A stretch of 64,000 nt of DNA from Deinobacterium chartae (GCF_014202645.1 NZ_JACHHG010000006.1:62001-126000); one strand, 5' to 3'; shown: positions 35,570-44,306, counted from the stretch's first letter. Notes: generated by a model from the sequence alone, not told the origin. Numbers and translations are program-made.

Positions 35570-36973
35570 TCAGTCGTCGGCGCTCTGACCGACCGGGTTG
35601 CTGTCGGCCATGGGCAGCTCGTTATCCTTGCCGACCCCGAACGCGGCCCACTTGGCCTGATCCGAGTTGAGGCGGTGCTGGATGGCTCCCTCGCGCTGGC
35701 GCGACTGGGCGAATTCGGCGGGTTCGATCGAGATGCGCTCGCCCTGCATCAGGCCGTAGATGCCGGTCTGGCCGGGTTCCTTGCGAATCCACTCCTCGGG
35801 GACGGCCTGATCGGGGCCGGTGTAGTCGGTGGGTTCGCTGTAAGCCGCGATGTAGCCCTCGAAGTTGCGCAAGATGACCTTCTCGGGGCTCTGGGCCAGC
35901 ACGTAGTTGGGCGCGACCGGGATCTTGCCGCCGCCGCCGGGGGCGTCTACGACGTAGGTGGGAACCGAGTAGCCCGAGGTGTGACCGCGCAGGCTCTCCA
36001 TGATCTCGAGGCCCTTGGCGACGGTGGTGCGCAGGTGACCCGCGCCGTGCACCAGATCGCACTGGTAGATGTAGTAGGGACGCACGCGGATCTTGACCAG
36101 CTCGCGCATGAGTTTTTGCATGATCACCGGGTGGTCGTTCACGCCGCGCAGCAGCACCGCCTGGTTGCCGAGCGGGATGCCCGCGCGGGTCAGGCGGTCG
36201 CAGGCCTCGGCCACCTCGGGGGTGATCTCCTTGGGGTGGTTGACGTGAATGTTCATCCACAGCGGGTGGTGCTCGGCCAGCACGTCGCACAGCTCCTGGG
36301 TGACGCGCATGGGCATGAACACCGGCACGCGGGTGCCGATGCGCACGATCTCGATGTGCTCGATCTTGCGCAGCTCGGCGAGCAGCCCGGCGAGCACCTT
36401 GGGCGCCAGGGTCAGCGGGTCGCCGCCCGAGAGCAGCACGTCGCGCACCTGCGTGTTCTTGCGCAGGTAGTCGAGCTGCATCCGGTACTCGTCGGGCCGG
36501 AAGGTCTCGGTCGGATCACCGACGATGCGCGAGCGGGTGCAGTAGCGGCAGTACGAGGCGCACTGGGTGGTGACCAGCATCAGCACGCGGTCGGGGTAGC
36601 GGTGGACCAGACCGGGCACGGGGCTGTGTTTGTCCTCGGCCAGCGAGTCCTCCATCATCGAGGTGAACGGCTGCAGTTCCTCCTCGGTGGGGATCACCTG
36701 ACGGCGCACCGGGCAGGTGGGATCCTCGGGGTCCATCAGCGAGGCGAAGTACGGCGTGATGTCGAGGCGGAAGATGCCCTCGGCGGACGCACCACGGCGC
36801 TCGGATTCGGTGAGCCGGATGACCTGCTCGAGTTCCTCGACCGAGTTGATGCGGTTTTTCAGCTGCCACTTCCAGTCGTACCACAGCTCGTCGGGAACAT
36901 CTTTCCAGAGGGGAGCACGGTGGTTGCGGGGCAGCATCAGCTGCGAACGAACGGTCGCCTGGGGATGGGTCAT
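35570..36973 (-). CDS. kamA: Lysine 2,3-aminomutase (radical SAM, PLP-dependent)
   Basis: A 467-residue protein with the radical-SAM cluster motif CASYCRYC (Cys 138, 142, 145), the SAM/lysine segment DVLLSGGDPL, and the PLP lysine in DAPGGGGKIPV (about 349). It interconverts L-lysine and L-beta-lysine. The N-terminal LWKDVPDELWYDWKWQLKNRI is typical of KamA. The ATG has AGAAAGGA upstream. A possible -10 TAGTAATACT lies about 60-70 bp upstream on the minus strand. The divergent Lrp-family gene is its probable regulator. EpmB-like enzymes are an alternative but are shorter. Confidence 0.92.
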   Translation of the reverse strand: MTHPQATVRSQLMLPRNHRAPLWKDVPDELWYDWKWQLKNRINSVEELEQVIRLTESERRGASAEGIFRLDITPYFASLMDPEDPTCPVRRQVIPTEEELQPFTSMMEDSLAEDKHSPVPGLVHRYPDRVLMLVTTQCASYCRYCTRSRIVGDPTETFRPDEYRMQLDYLRKNTQVRDVLLSGGDPLTLAPKVLAGLLAELRKIEHIEIVRIGTRVPVFMPMRVTQELCDVLAEHHPLWMNIHVNHPKEITPEVAEACDRLTRAGIPLGNQAVLLRGVNDHPVIMQKLMRELVKIRVRPYYIYQCDLVHGAGHLRTTVAKGLEIMESLRGHTSGYSVPTYVVDAPGGGGKIPVAPNYVLAQSPEKVILRNFEGYIAAYSEPTDYTGPDQAVPEEWIRKEPGQTGIYGLMQGERISIEPAEFAQSRQREGAIQHRLNSDQAKWAAFGVGKDNELPMADSNPVGQSADD

Positions 36974-37138
36974 GGTGCAGTCCTTTCTGAAGACAAAACC
37001 GGACGCGCCACAGGGCGCGCAAAGTGCTAACGAGTATTACTACCAGCCTAACGCAGCGCTCAGACAGCTTTGAAGGGCGTATTGAAGGCCAGGAGCAGCA
37101 CGGATCGCACTGCACGTGAAGCCGTCCCCGACCTGGCT

Positions 37139-37167
37139 TTGCATTTGTAAGGTTAAGCAATTATTAT
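37139..37167 (+). promoter_or_regulatory. Sigma-70 promoter of the Lrp gene (TTGCAT-17-TATTAT)
   Basis: TTGCAT (37139-37144) and TATTAT (37162-37167) are exactly 17 bp apart. The -10 covers the first in-frame ATG (37166), so transcription must start near 37174 and the ATG at 37175 is the real, leaderless start. Confidence 0.75.
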
Positions 37168-37174
37168 GGTCGTA

Positions 37175-37639
37175 ATGAAAGAACGACTCGATGCCACCGA
37201 CGCCCGGATTCTGCACGAACTCCAGACGGACGCCCGCCTTTCCATGCGCGAGCTGGGCCGCCGGGTGAACCTCTCGGCCCCGGCCGTCACCGAACGGGTG
37301 CGCCGCCTCGAGGACGCAGGCATCATCACCGGTTACCGCGCCACCGTGAACCCGCACCCGCTGGGGCGCACCATCACCGCCTTCATCGGCGTGCAAGACA
37401 GCGGCCAGCGCGACCCCATGCTGGTGAAGTGGGCGAAGGCGCGCGACGGCGTGCTCGAGTGTCACTCGGTGACCGGCGAGAACTCGTGCATGCTGCGGGT
37501 GGCGGTCTCCTCTATCGCAGAACTCGAGACCATCTTGGGCGAACTGATCCAGATGGGCTTCACCTGCTCCACCTCGATCGTGCTGTCCACGCCCCTGAGC
37601 GGCAAGATGCTGATCCCCGCGCTTCAGCCGGTCCGTTAA
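37175..37639 (+). CDS. Lrp/AsnC family transcriptional regulator
   Basis: The protein has 154 residues. Residues 1-60 form the winged HTH (LDATDARILHELQTDARLSM, then LSAPAVTERVRRLEDAGIITGY) and 65-150 the RAM/AsnC ligand domain (VLECHSVTGENSCMLRVAV). Lrp-type regulators bind amino acids and often control divergent catabolic genes. Here the divergent gene is lysine 2,3-aminomutase. The first ATG nine bases upstream lies inside the -10 box and cannot be translated from that promoter, which supports the start given. Confidence 0.92.
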   Translation: MKERLDATDARILHELQTDARLSMRELGRRVNLSAPAVTERVRRLEDAGIITGYRATVNPHPLGRTITAFIGVQDSGQRDPMLVKWAKARDGVLECHSVTGENSCMLRVAVSSIAELETILGELIQMGFTCSTSIVLSTPLSGKMLIPALQPVR

Positions 37640-37645
37640 GCGCGC

Positions 37646-38761
37646 GTGCTGCTCGGGCCGCCCTTCCTCGAGACGGTCGAACTGACCTTCACCCTGCGCT
37701 CCCTGCCCGAAAACACCCCGCCGGGAAGCGCTTTTTACCTGCGGACCAACCTCGAGGGCTACCTGCCGGACCTCGAGGAGAACCGCTTTCAGCGCGAGGA
37801 AGGTCGGTGGATTCTGCGCCGCCGCGTGCCGCTCGGCGCCCTGCTGGCTTACAAGGTGACGCGCGGCAGCGTGGACCACGAGGAAGGAGACGCCTGGGGC
37901 TGCCGGTGTCCGGCACGCCAGCACGTTGTCTTACACGACAAGATGATGGACCTCGAGGTGCTCAGCTGGCAGGACCTGCTCTCCGGCGAGCGGCCCTCGA
38001 CGCGCAGCGGTCGCATCGAGCCGCTGCTCATTCACAGTCCCGAGCTCGACGCGGACCTCGAGGTGCTGGTTTACCTGCCGCCCGGCCACGCACACGGCAG
38101 CGGCCGCTACCCGGTGCTGTACCTGCACGACGGCGACAACGTCTTCGATGCGCGCACCGCCTTTGCGGGCCAGGAGTGGGGCTGCGACGAGGCGGCCGAA
38201 GCCCTGGCACAAGAAGGCCTCGAGGGAATCCTGGTGGCGGTTCCGGTGCGCGGCGAGCAGCGCAGCCGTGACTACACGCCGTTTCCCGCGAGGGTCAACC
38301 GGCTCAGCCCGAACGCTCACAACTACCTTCGTTTTCTGACCGACACGCTCAAACCCGAGATCGACCGCCGCTACCGCACCCGACCCCACGTGGCCTCGAC
38401 CGGGCTGGCGGGCAGCAGTTTCGGAGGGTTGGTCAGCCTGTACGGGGGCCTGACCCGCCGCGACGTGTTCGGCTTTATCGGGGCCCTCAGCCCCTCGATG
38501 TGGGTCGGGGACCATGCCCTCGAGGAGTTCGTGCGTCAGGCCTGGGCCCCCATGAGCCGCGTGTACGTGGACATGGGCACCCTCGAGGGCGAGGACCTGG
38601 ACAGTTCGCGCTATCTGGTCGGGCTGGCCCGGCAGCTGGCCGAGGGCCTGGTCCCCCGGGTCCGCGAGGTGCGCCTGGCGATCGGAGAGGGCCACTGGCA
38701 CGACGAGCCCGCCTGGGCCGCGCGCTTTCCCGCAATGCTGCGGTGGTTCCTCGAGGGCTGA
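37646..38761 (+). CDS. Alpha/beta-hydrolase, putative esterase (Fes/esterase D-like)
   Basis: The 371-residue protein has an N-terminal beta-sandwich (1-110) like the starch-binding/early-set domains of enterochelin-esterase-type hydrolases, then an esterase domain. YLPPGHAHGSGRYPVLYLHDGDN matches the family entry motif, and the nucleophile elbow is GSSFGG (Ser 258). The likely acid and histidine lie near the end (GEGHWHDEPAW). It starts six bases after the Lrp stop, so both are probably co-transcribed. No signal peptide is seen. Substrate unknown. Confidence 0.82.
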   Translation: MLLGPPFLETVELTFTLRSLPENTPPGSAFYLRTNLEGYLPDLEENRFQREEGRWILRRRVPLGALLAYKVTRGSVDHEEGDAWGCRCPARQHVVLHDKMMDLEVLSWQDLLSGERPSTRSGRIEPLLIHSPELDADLEVLVYLPPGHAHGSGRYPVLYLHDGDNVFDARTAFAGQEWGCDEAAEALAQEGLEGILVAVPVRGEQRSRDYTPFPARVNRLSPNAHNYLRFLTDTLKPEIDRRYRTRPHVASTGLAGSSFGGLVSLYGGLTRRDVFGFIGALSPSMWVGDHALEEFVRQAWAPMSRVYVDMGTLEGEDLDSSRYLVGLARQLAEGLVPRVREVRLAIGEGHWHDEPAWAARFPAMLRWFLEG

Positions 38762-38920
38762 GCCCGACCCCAAGGTCCATGCACACCGGCTGCGGCAGCG
38801 GCCCCCTCCCCCGCCCCGCACGGCGCTGCGCCGCGCGTTGGCACTTGGCACCCGTTCATCGTTCCGCCCGCGCAGATTGCAACCCTGTCCCTACTGGGGC
38901 ATCTCGAATGCTTCGGTACG

Positions 38921-38950
38921 TTGCGCGTTTTAAGGAATGCATGCTAGGCT
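38921..38950 (+). promoter_or_regulatory. Promoter of the P5C dehydrogenase operon (TTGCGC-18-TAGGCT)
   Basis: TTGCGC and an extended -10 TGC-TAGGCT stand 18 bp apart, giving a leader of about 28 nt with AAGGAG before the ATG at 38985. The remaining 160 bp after the esterase hold nothing recognisable. Confidence 0.6.
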
Positions 38951-38984
38951 CCGCCCAAAAGCCTTACTCATCAAGGAGTCCAGC

Positions 38985-40571
38985 ATGCAGACCACCCTCG
39001 AGGGCTTCCTGCCCTTTCAGCACGAGCCCTACTTCGACTACAGCAACCTCGAGATCGCCGAGCGCCAGCGCGCCGCGTTCGCCCGCATCCGCGAGCAGGG
39101 CCCGCAGAACTACCCGCTGATCATCGGCGGCGAGCGGGTCTTCCTCGAGGACAGCTTCGAGGTGCGCAACCCCGCCGACCCCCGCGAGGTGGTGGGGCGC
39201 TTTCCCAAGGCGCGCGGCGAGCACCTCGAGGCGGCGATTCGCGCGGCCGAGGAGGCCTACGCCACCTGGCAGCACTCGGACCCGCTGCAGCGCGCCGCGA
39301 TCCTGATGCGCGCCGGACAGATCTTCCGCGCGCGGCGCATGGAACTGAACGCCTACATGAGCCTCGAGAACGGCAAGAACTGGGTCGAGGCCGACGGCGA
39401 GGTGGCCGAGAGCGTGGATCACTGCGAGTTCTTCGCGCGCGAGGCGGTGCGCTGGGCGGCGGGCAAGAGCGTTTCGCCCCTGAGTTACGAGCACGTCACC
39501 ATGACCTACGAGCCCATCGGGGTGGTGGCGGTCATCAGCCCCTGGAATTTCCCCTCGGCCATCCCGATCGGCATGGCCTTCGGGGCGATCGCGGCGGGCA
39601 ACACCGTGGTTCTCAAGCCCGCCTCGGAGTCTCCCATCTCGGCCTACCTGTTCTGCGAGATCATGGAGCAGGCCGGACTGCCCAAGGGCGTGCTGAACCT
39701 GCTCACCGGCGAGGACTCGGAGATGGGTGATCCGCTGGTGGACCACCCGCGCGTGCGCATGGTGGCCTTTACCGGCTCGCGCGAGATCGGCTGCCGCATC
39801 TACGAGCGCGCGGCCAAGGTGCAGCCCGGCCAGATCTGGCTCAAGCGGGTGATGGCCGAGATGGGCGGCAAGGACGCCACGGTGGTGTGCGCCGACGCCG
39901 ACCTCGAGGCAGCAGCACAAGGCATCGTGGCCGCCGCTTTCGGCTACTCGGGCCAGAAGTGCTCGGCCTGCTCGCGCGCCATCATCGAAGACAGCGTGTA
40001 CGACCAGGTGCTCGACCGCGTGGTGGAACTCAGCCGCAAGCTGGTGGTCGGCCTGCCCGAGGACAACGCCGACGTGGGGCCGGTCATTCACGCGGACTCG
40101 GCCCGGCGCATCCTCGAGTACATCGAGGAGGGCAAGCGCACGGCCAAGCTGGTGCTGGGCGGCGAGCGCGCCGAGGTGCGCGCAGCGGACGGCACGGTCC
40201 TTGAGGGCGGCTTTATTCAGCCCACCATCTTCTCCGAGGTGGACCGCAGCTCGAAGCTGTTCCGCGAGGAGATCTTCGGGCCCGTGCTGGCCGTGACCCG
40301 CGCGCGCGACTGGAAGCATGCCCTGGAGCTTGCCAACGACTCGGAATACGGCCTGACCGGCGCTTTTTACAGCAAGGACCCCGAGAAGATCGCTTACGCC
40401 CGCCGCCACTTCCACGTCGGCAACCTGTACGTGAACCGCAAGTGCACCGGCGCTATGAGCGGCACCCACTCGTTCGGCGGCTACAACATGAGCGGCACCG
40501 GCGCCAAGGTGGGCGGTCCGGATTACCTGTTCTACTTTCTGCAGGCCAAAACCACCGCCCAGAAGTACTGA
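38985..40571 (+). CDS. pruA: L-glutamate gamma-semialdehyde (1-pyrroline-5-carboxylate) dehydrogenase
   Basis: The 528-residue aldehyde dehydrogenase belongs to the P5C dehydrogenase type found in Bacillus (RocA), Thermus and Deinococcus. Diagnostic parts are PYFDYSNLEIAERQRAAF near the start, VISPWNFPSAIPIG, EMGGKDATVV with the general-base Glu, and QKCSACSR with the catalytic Cys about 326. It oxidises glutamate semialdehyde to glutamate in proline/ornithine/arginine degradation, using NAD. AAGGAG precedes the chosen ATG. Confidence 0.93.
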   Translation: MQTTLEGFLPFQHEPYFDYSNLEIAERQRAAFARIREQGPQNYPLIIGGERVFLEDSFEVRNPADPREVVGRFPKARGEHLEAAIRAAEEAYATWQHSDPLQRAAILMRAGQIFRARRMELNAYMSLENGKNWVEADGEVAESVDHCEFFAREAVRWAAGKSVSPLSYEHVTMTYEPIGVVAVISPWNFPSAIPIGMAFGAIAAGNTVVLKPASESPISAYLFCEIMEQAGLPKGVLNLLTGEDSEMGDPLVDHPRVRMVAFTGSREIGCRIYERAAKVQPGQIWLKRVMAEMGGKDATVVCADADLEAAAQGIVAAAFGYSGQKCSACSRAIIEDSVYDQVLDRVVELSRKLVVGLPEDNADVGPVIHADSARRILEYIEEGKRTAKLVLGGERAEVRAADGTVLEGGFIQPTIFSEVDRSSKLFREEIFGPVLAVTRARDWKHALELANDSEYGLTGAFYSKDPEKIAYARRHFHVGNLYVNRKCTGAMSGTHSFGGYNMSGTGAKVGGPDYLFYFLQAKTTAQKY

Positions 40572-40589
40572 CCGCACCCGGAGGAATCC

Positions 40590-41084
40590 ATGGACGACAC
40601 GGCAACGCTCAACCACGGTCCCTCGAGCGAAGTGCTGGCCCGCACCTTCGTGGGCCCGGGCGCTTTCGTGCGCTGGGAAGCTGCCCTCGAGGACCTGTCT
40701 GCCGCGGACGCGGTGCGGGTTCCAGCGGGCTCGCCGCACTCGGTGGCCCAGGTGGTCGCCCACGTGGACTTCTGGATGCGCTGGATCCTCGAGACCCTGG
40801 GGGGCCGACCGCAGCCCTGGCCGCAGCACGCCGAGGGCGGCTGGCCCGAGGTGAGCGAGGCGGACTGGGCGGCGCTGCGCGACGGCCTGCTCGCTCGGCT
40901 GCGCCGCGCCGCCGAGCTCGCACGCGACGAGGAGTTCACCGCCCGGGTGGCGTACCGCAACGACACGGCGGGCAAGGCGCTGATGGACTTCGCTTTTCAC
41001 AACGCCTACCACCTGGGGCAGGTGGTCTTGATCCGCCGCATGCTGGGGGCATGGCCGCCCCCCTCGGGCGGCGATACGTGGTGA
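40590..41084 (+). CDS. DinB-like protein
   Basis: A four-helix DinB/YfiT-type protein of 164 residues. The histidines of the metal site can be placed in SVAQVVAHVDFWMRW (~51) and in HNAYHLGQVVLIRRMLGAWP (~132 and ~136). DinB-fold proteins are metal-dependent thiol transferases or stress proteins; bacillithiol transferases belong here, and bacillithiol is expected from bshC in this window. It follows the dehydrogenase by 18 bp with GGAGGA upstream, so it is co-transcribed. Function not known. Confidence 0.8.
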   Translation: MDDTATLNHGPSSEVLARTFVGPGAFVRWEAALEDLSAADAVRVPAGSPHSVAQVVAHVDFWMRWILETLGGRPQPWPQHAEGGWPEVSEADWAALRDGLLARLRRAAELARDEEFTARVAYRNDTAGKALMDFAFHNAYHLGQVVLIRRMLGAWPPPSGGDTW

Positions 41085-41136
41085 CGCGTCCGCGTTCCGG
41101 GTTCCCCACCCGCCACCCCTATTCGGAAGGAACCGT

Positions 41137-42447
41137 ATGAGCAGCGTTTTTTACCGTTCGAACAAGACCTACCCCACCGCCGTGCGCGGCGAGGGCGTGT
41201 ACCTGTGGGACGCGCAGGGCAAGCGCTACCTGGACGCCGCCTCGGGAGCGCTGGTCGCCAACTTGGGGCACGGCAACGAGCGCGTCGCCCGGGCGCTGGC
41301 CGAGCAGGCCCGCACCCTGCCGTTCGTGCACGGCAGCCAGTTCACCTCGGAAGCGTACGAGCGCTACGCCGCGCGGCTGGCCGCCCTGATGCCGCGCGCG
41401 GGCTACCGCTTCTGGGCGGTCTCGGGCGGATCCGAGGCGACCGAGAGTGCCCTCAAGCTCGCGCGCCAGTACCACCTCGAGCGCGGCGAACGCTCGAGGT
41501 ACCGCGTGATCTCGCGCAAACCCTCGTACCACGGGGCCAGCTTGGGCGCGCTGGCCGCCTCGGGCATGGGGGCGCGGCGCGAGATCTACCGCCCGCTGAT
41601 GCAAGAGGACGCTTTTCCCAAGATTGCCAAGCCCGACCCGCGCAAAGACGGAGCCGAGGACGCCCGGCAACTCGAGGCCCTGATCCTCGAGCTCGGCCCC
41701 GAAACGGTCGCGTGCTTTATCGCCGAGCCGGTCGGGGGTGCGAGCGACCCGGCCCTGACCCCCGCGCCCGGCTACTGGACAGAAATCCGCCGCATCTGCG
41801 ACCGTTACGGGGTGCTGTTCGTGGCCGACGAGGTGATGTGCGGCCTGGGGCGTGCGGGCCTGCCGCTGGCCTCGCTCGAGGAGCCCGCAGCGGTGCCGGA
41901 CATCGTGGTGCTGGGCAAGGGCCTCGCGGCCGGTTATGCGCCGCTGGCCGGTCTGCTGGCCAGCCCCGAGATCTACGCGGCGGTCATGGGCGGCTCGGGG
42001 GCCTTCAAGCACGGCTTCACCTACGCCGGGCACCCGGTGTGCCTGGCCGCGGGCGACGCGGTGCTGGACATCCTGCTCGAGGAGCGCCTGTTCGAGCGCA
42101 GCGCGCAGTTGGGCGCACGCCTGCTGCGGGGGCTGACCGAGCTCATGGCACGCTTCGAGTTCATCCTCGAGGTGCGCGGGCAGGGGCTGATGCTGGGCAT
42201 GGTGCTGGGTGACCCTGCGACCGGCGAGGCCTTCGAAACCCCGGGGCTGGCGGAGCGGATCGGCCGCGCGGCGTTCGAGAGCGGCCTGATCACCTACCCC
42301 GGGTCGGGCGCGCTGGACGGCTACCGCGGCGATCACCTGCTGCTGGGCCCACCGCTGAACACCCGCGACGACGAGGCCGAGGAACTGCTGGGCCTGCTCG
42401 AGGGGGCTCTGCGCCGCGTGGCGCCGCAGGTGGGTGCGGCGCGCTGA
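41137..42447 (+). CDS. Class III PLP-dependent omega-aminotransferase
   Basis: The product (436 residues) has the fold type I active site: GSEATESALKLA, FVADEVMCGLGRAG and the Schiff-base Lys in VLGKGLAAGY (about 261). It is closer to beta-alanine/taurine:pyruvate type omega-aminotransferases (YLDAASGALVANLGHGNERV at the start) than to ornithine aminotransferases. It lies 52 bp behind the DinB-like gene with its own RBS GGAAGGAA, so the operon feeds an aldehyde dehydrogenase. The actual amine donor is unknown. Confidence 0.85.
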   Translation: MSSVFYRSNKTYPTAVRGEGVYLWDAQGKRYLDAASGALVANLGHGNERVARALAEQARTLPFVHGSQFTSEAYERYAARLAALMPRAGYRFWAVSGGSEATESALKLARQYHLERGERSRYRVISRKPSYHGASLGALAASGMGARREIYRPLMQEDAFPKIAKPDPRKDGAEDARQLEALILELGPETVACFIAEPVGGASDPALTPAPGYWTEIRRICDRYGVLFVADEVMCGLGRAGLPLASLEEPAAVPDIVVLGKGLAAGYAPLAGLLASPEIYAAVMGGSGAFKHGFTYAGHPVCLAAGDAVLDILLEERLFERSAQLGARLLRGLTELMARFEFILEVRGQGLMLGMVLGDPATGEAFETPGLAERIGRAAFESGLITYPGSGALDGYRGDHLLLGPPLNTRDDEAEELLGLLEGALRRVAPQVGAAR

Positions 42448-42479
42448 GCCAAGCCGCTCTCCTGCCTGCCAAAGGTATA

Positions 42480-42513
42480 GCTGGGGTTGCCGCAGCTCTG
42501 CGGCAACCCCAGC
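42480..42513 (+). terminator. Hairpin after the aminotransferase operon
   Basis: A 16-bp stem (CTGGGGTTGCCGCAG and its complement, extended by one G-C pair) with a tiny loop; no T-tract follows. Confidence 0.6.
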
Positions 42514-42755
42514 CGCTCAGAGCACGGGAAAACGAGCGGGCACCGGACGTAGCGTTCCTGGACTGAGAGCTGGCCGTCCGGTCGTGATCGGCGCAAAGGC
42601 ACTTAAAACCCGCTGCGCGCGAGGATGCCCTGCCATTTTTCTTAAGGCAGCCGCTACGGCTCCTGGCCTGAGAGGTCTCGTGTATGCGGGTACGGCTGTG
42701 CAGCGAGCACCCGAACCAGGGAACCAGGGCTCCGTTCCAGCCGCGCCTGCAGCCG
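42514..42755. other. Intergenic stretch without recognisable gene
   Basis: After the hairpin, about 240 bp separate two convergent genes. I see no tRNA, promoter or conserved ORF. One T-rich spot (CCATTTTTCTTAAGG near 42630) could act as a minus-strand poly-A or termination remnant. It may hold decayed sequence. Confidence 0.3.
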
Positions 42756-43487
42756 CTAGCGCGTCCGCAGAACGCGCAGCACGAACTGTCCCAGCCGGGG
42801 TGCCCGTCCCCAGCGCTTACGGTCGCCTGCCACTCGCCAGATCCACTCCACGCCCAGACGCCGGGTCCACTCGGGCGCAAGGTTGGCCGTGCCGGCCAGC
42901 ACATCCAGGGTCCCGCCCACTCCGATGCTGACCGGGACACCCATCAGATCACGGAAACGCTCGTTGAAGCCCTCCTGCTTTCCGGCCCCCAGAGCGGTCA
43001 GCAGCAGCTCCGGGCGCGCGTCGCGGATCCGCTCGGCCACCGCGCGGTCCTCCACGCCATCGTGTTTGAAGTAGCCGTGCGCGCTTCCGACCACCTGCAC
43101 TCCGTACAGGGCGCGTGCCCGCTGCGCGGCCGCCTCGGCCACCCCGGGCTTGCCGCCCAGAAAGAAAACCCGCAGCGACGGCCCCCGCTCCTCGAGGAGG
43201 CGCACCGAAAGGTCATAGCCCGGAGCGCGCCCGGGCAGTTCGCGCCGCAGCAGGCGCTTGGCGGCCCACACGATCCCCACCCCGTCGGCGGTGACCAAGT
43301 CGGCCTGGCGGATCACACGGGCAAGTTCCAAGTCGGCGTCCGCCTGCACCACGATCTCGGGGTTTAAGGTAATCACGGTGTGCGGCTGTGCGCCGGGCGC
43401 GTCCATCCAGCCGAGCAGCACGCGCACGGCCCCCTCGAGGTCCACCGCGTCGAGCGGGTAGCCCAACAGCTCCAGGCGTTCAGGCAC
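42756..43487 (-). CDS. WecG/TagA/CpsF family glycosyltransferase
   Basis: The 243-residue glycosyltransferase (GT26) shows TLNPEIVVQADAD, LVTADGVGIVWAAK, FFLGGKPGVAEAAAQR and GVGGTLDVLAGTANLAPEW, all diagnostic for TagA/WecG, which add N-acetylmannosamine or a related sugar to a lipid-linked precursor for surface polymers. The GTG at 43487 (VPERLELLGY) is chosen because it overlaps the end of comB by 8 bases; an upstream in-frame GTG at 43520 would add 11 residues inside comB. Confidence 0.88.
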   Translation of the reverse strand: MPERLELLGYPLDAVDLEGAVRVLLGWMDAPGAQPHTVITLNPEIVVQADADLELARVIRQADLVTADGVGIVWAAKRLLRRELPGRAPGYDLSVRLLEERGPSLRVFFLGGKPGVAEAAAQRARALYGVQVVGSAHGYFKHDGVEDRAVAERIRDARPELLLTALGAGKQEGFNERFRDLMGVPVSIGVGGTLDVLAGTANLAPEWTRRLGVEWIWRVAGDRKRWGRAPRLGQFVLRVLRTR

Positions 43488-44196
43488 GTTCGAAGCGGTA
43501 GATCTTACCGCCCTCCCCACCCAGGGTGTCCTTGAGGACCGGCACCACCTCGGTCTGCGAGATCAGGCTGGAGACCGCCAGATCCTCGTGCAGGTCCAGG
43601 CGGGCCAGCAGTTTGCCGGCGGTGGACTGCACCAACGCCTCCTGCGGGTCCGGGAAGGCGCGCAGCAGGGCCATCGCCAGCCGCGCCGAGTCGCGCAGTT
43701 CCACCTCGGGCAGCATCTTCTCGAGGCGCCGCGCCAGGAAACCGGCGCACACCGTGTCCTCGAGGGTCTCGTTGCCGTTCTGTCCGGCGCACACCAGCGC
43801 GATCTCCTCGGTGGCGCGGCGCGCGGCCTCCTCGAGGACCGCGCGGGCGTTGTAGAACGAGCCGAGCAGCACGCTCTTGGCACCCTCAACCTGCTCAAGG
43901 GCGCGCGGGCCGTTTTCGGTGGTCAGCACCACATCGCGGTCGAGCTTGAGCGTCCGCAGCGCGGCCGGGCTGGCCCCGTAGTTGAAGCCTTCGGGAGGCA
44001 TGCCCTCGCGCTCGCCTGCGAGCAGCAGGCCGTGCTCCTGCGCGTAGGCGCGGGCAGAACGCAGGGAAGGAGTTACGAAAAGCTGATCCGTCACGCCGAG
44101 CAATATGGGCGCGGTGGTCGTCGCGCGCAGAACATCGACGACAATGACCACGTCGGGATACGAGCTCTTGGGGAGCAGATCCACTTTGAGTCGCAT
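43480..44196 (-). CDS. comB: ComB family 2-phosphosulfolactate phosphatase-like protein
   Basis: A 238-residue protein with ComB features: VDLLPKSSYPDVVIVVDVLRATTT at the N-terminus, LAGEREGMPPEGFNYGASP, and TTENGPRA followed by LLGSFYNA and ALVCAGQNG. ComB dephosphorylates 2-phosphosulfolactate in coenzyme M synthesis in methanogens, but homologues are widespread in bacteria without coenzyme M, where the role is unclear. The start has a consensus RBS (GGAGGTACC). It overlaps the downstream glycosyltransferase gene. Confidence 0.88.
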   Translation of the reverse strand: MRLKVDLLPKSSYPDVVIVVDVLRATTTAPILLGVTDQLFVTPSLRSARAYAQEHGLLLAGEREGMPPEGFNYGASPAALRTLKLDRDVVLTTENGPRALEQVEGAKSVLLGSFYNARAVLEEAARRATEEIALVCAGQNGNETLEDTVCAGFLARRLEKMLPEVELRDSARLAMALLRAFPDPQEALVQSTAGKLLARLDLHEDLAVSSLISQTEVVPVLKDTLGGEGGKIYRFERA

Positions 44197-44239
44197 GGTA
44201 CCTCCGAAGTCCGCTTCCTGAGAATTGCGAACCGCAGGA

Positions 44240-44248
44240 ATTCTATCA
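44240..44248 (-). promoter_or_regulatory. Extended -10 promoter of comB (TGATAGAAT)
   Basis: On the minus strand TG-A-TAGAAT lies 44 bases before the comB start. It shares the 110-bp divergent region with the Crp-family gene. Confidence 0.5.
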
Positions 44249-44294
44249 CGCCCCAAAGGTGAGGCAGGGCGCGTTTGGCCGGTGAAGGGCATTC

Positions 44295-44300
44295 AATACT
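44295..44300 (+). promoter_or_regulatory. -10-like AATACT before the Crp-family gene
   Basis: AATACT ends six bases before the ATG at 44307; TTGGCC stands 14 bp upstream. No ribosome-binding site fits, so the mRNA is probably leaderless. Confidence 0.4.
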
Positions 44301-44306
44301 GGGCTC

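Noticed and set aside
38964-41012. A 682-codon minus-strand ORF opposite the aldehyde dehydrogenase and DinB genes
   Set aside because: Antisense shadow; the plus-strand frames carry clear active-site motifs.
42290-42940. A 216-codon minus-strand ORF spanning the gap after the second aminotransferase
   Set aside because: It overlaps two real genes in other frames and shows no protein-like motif.
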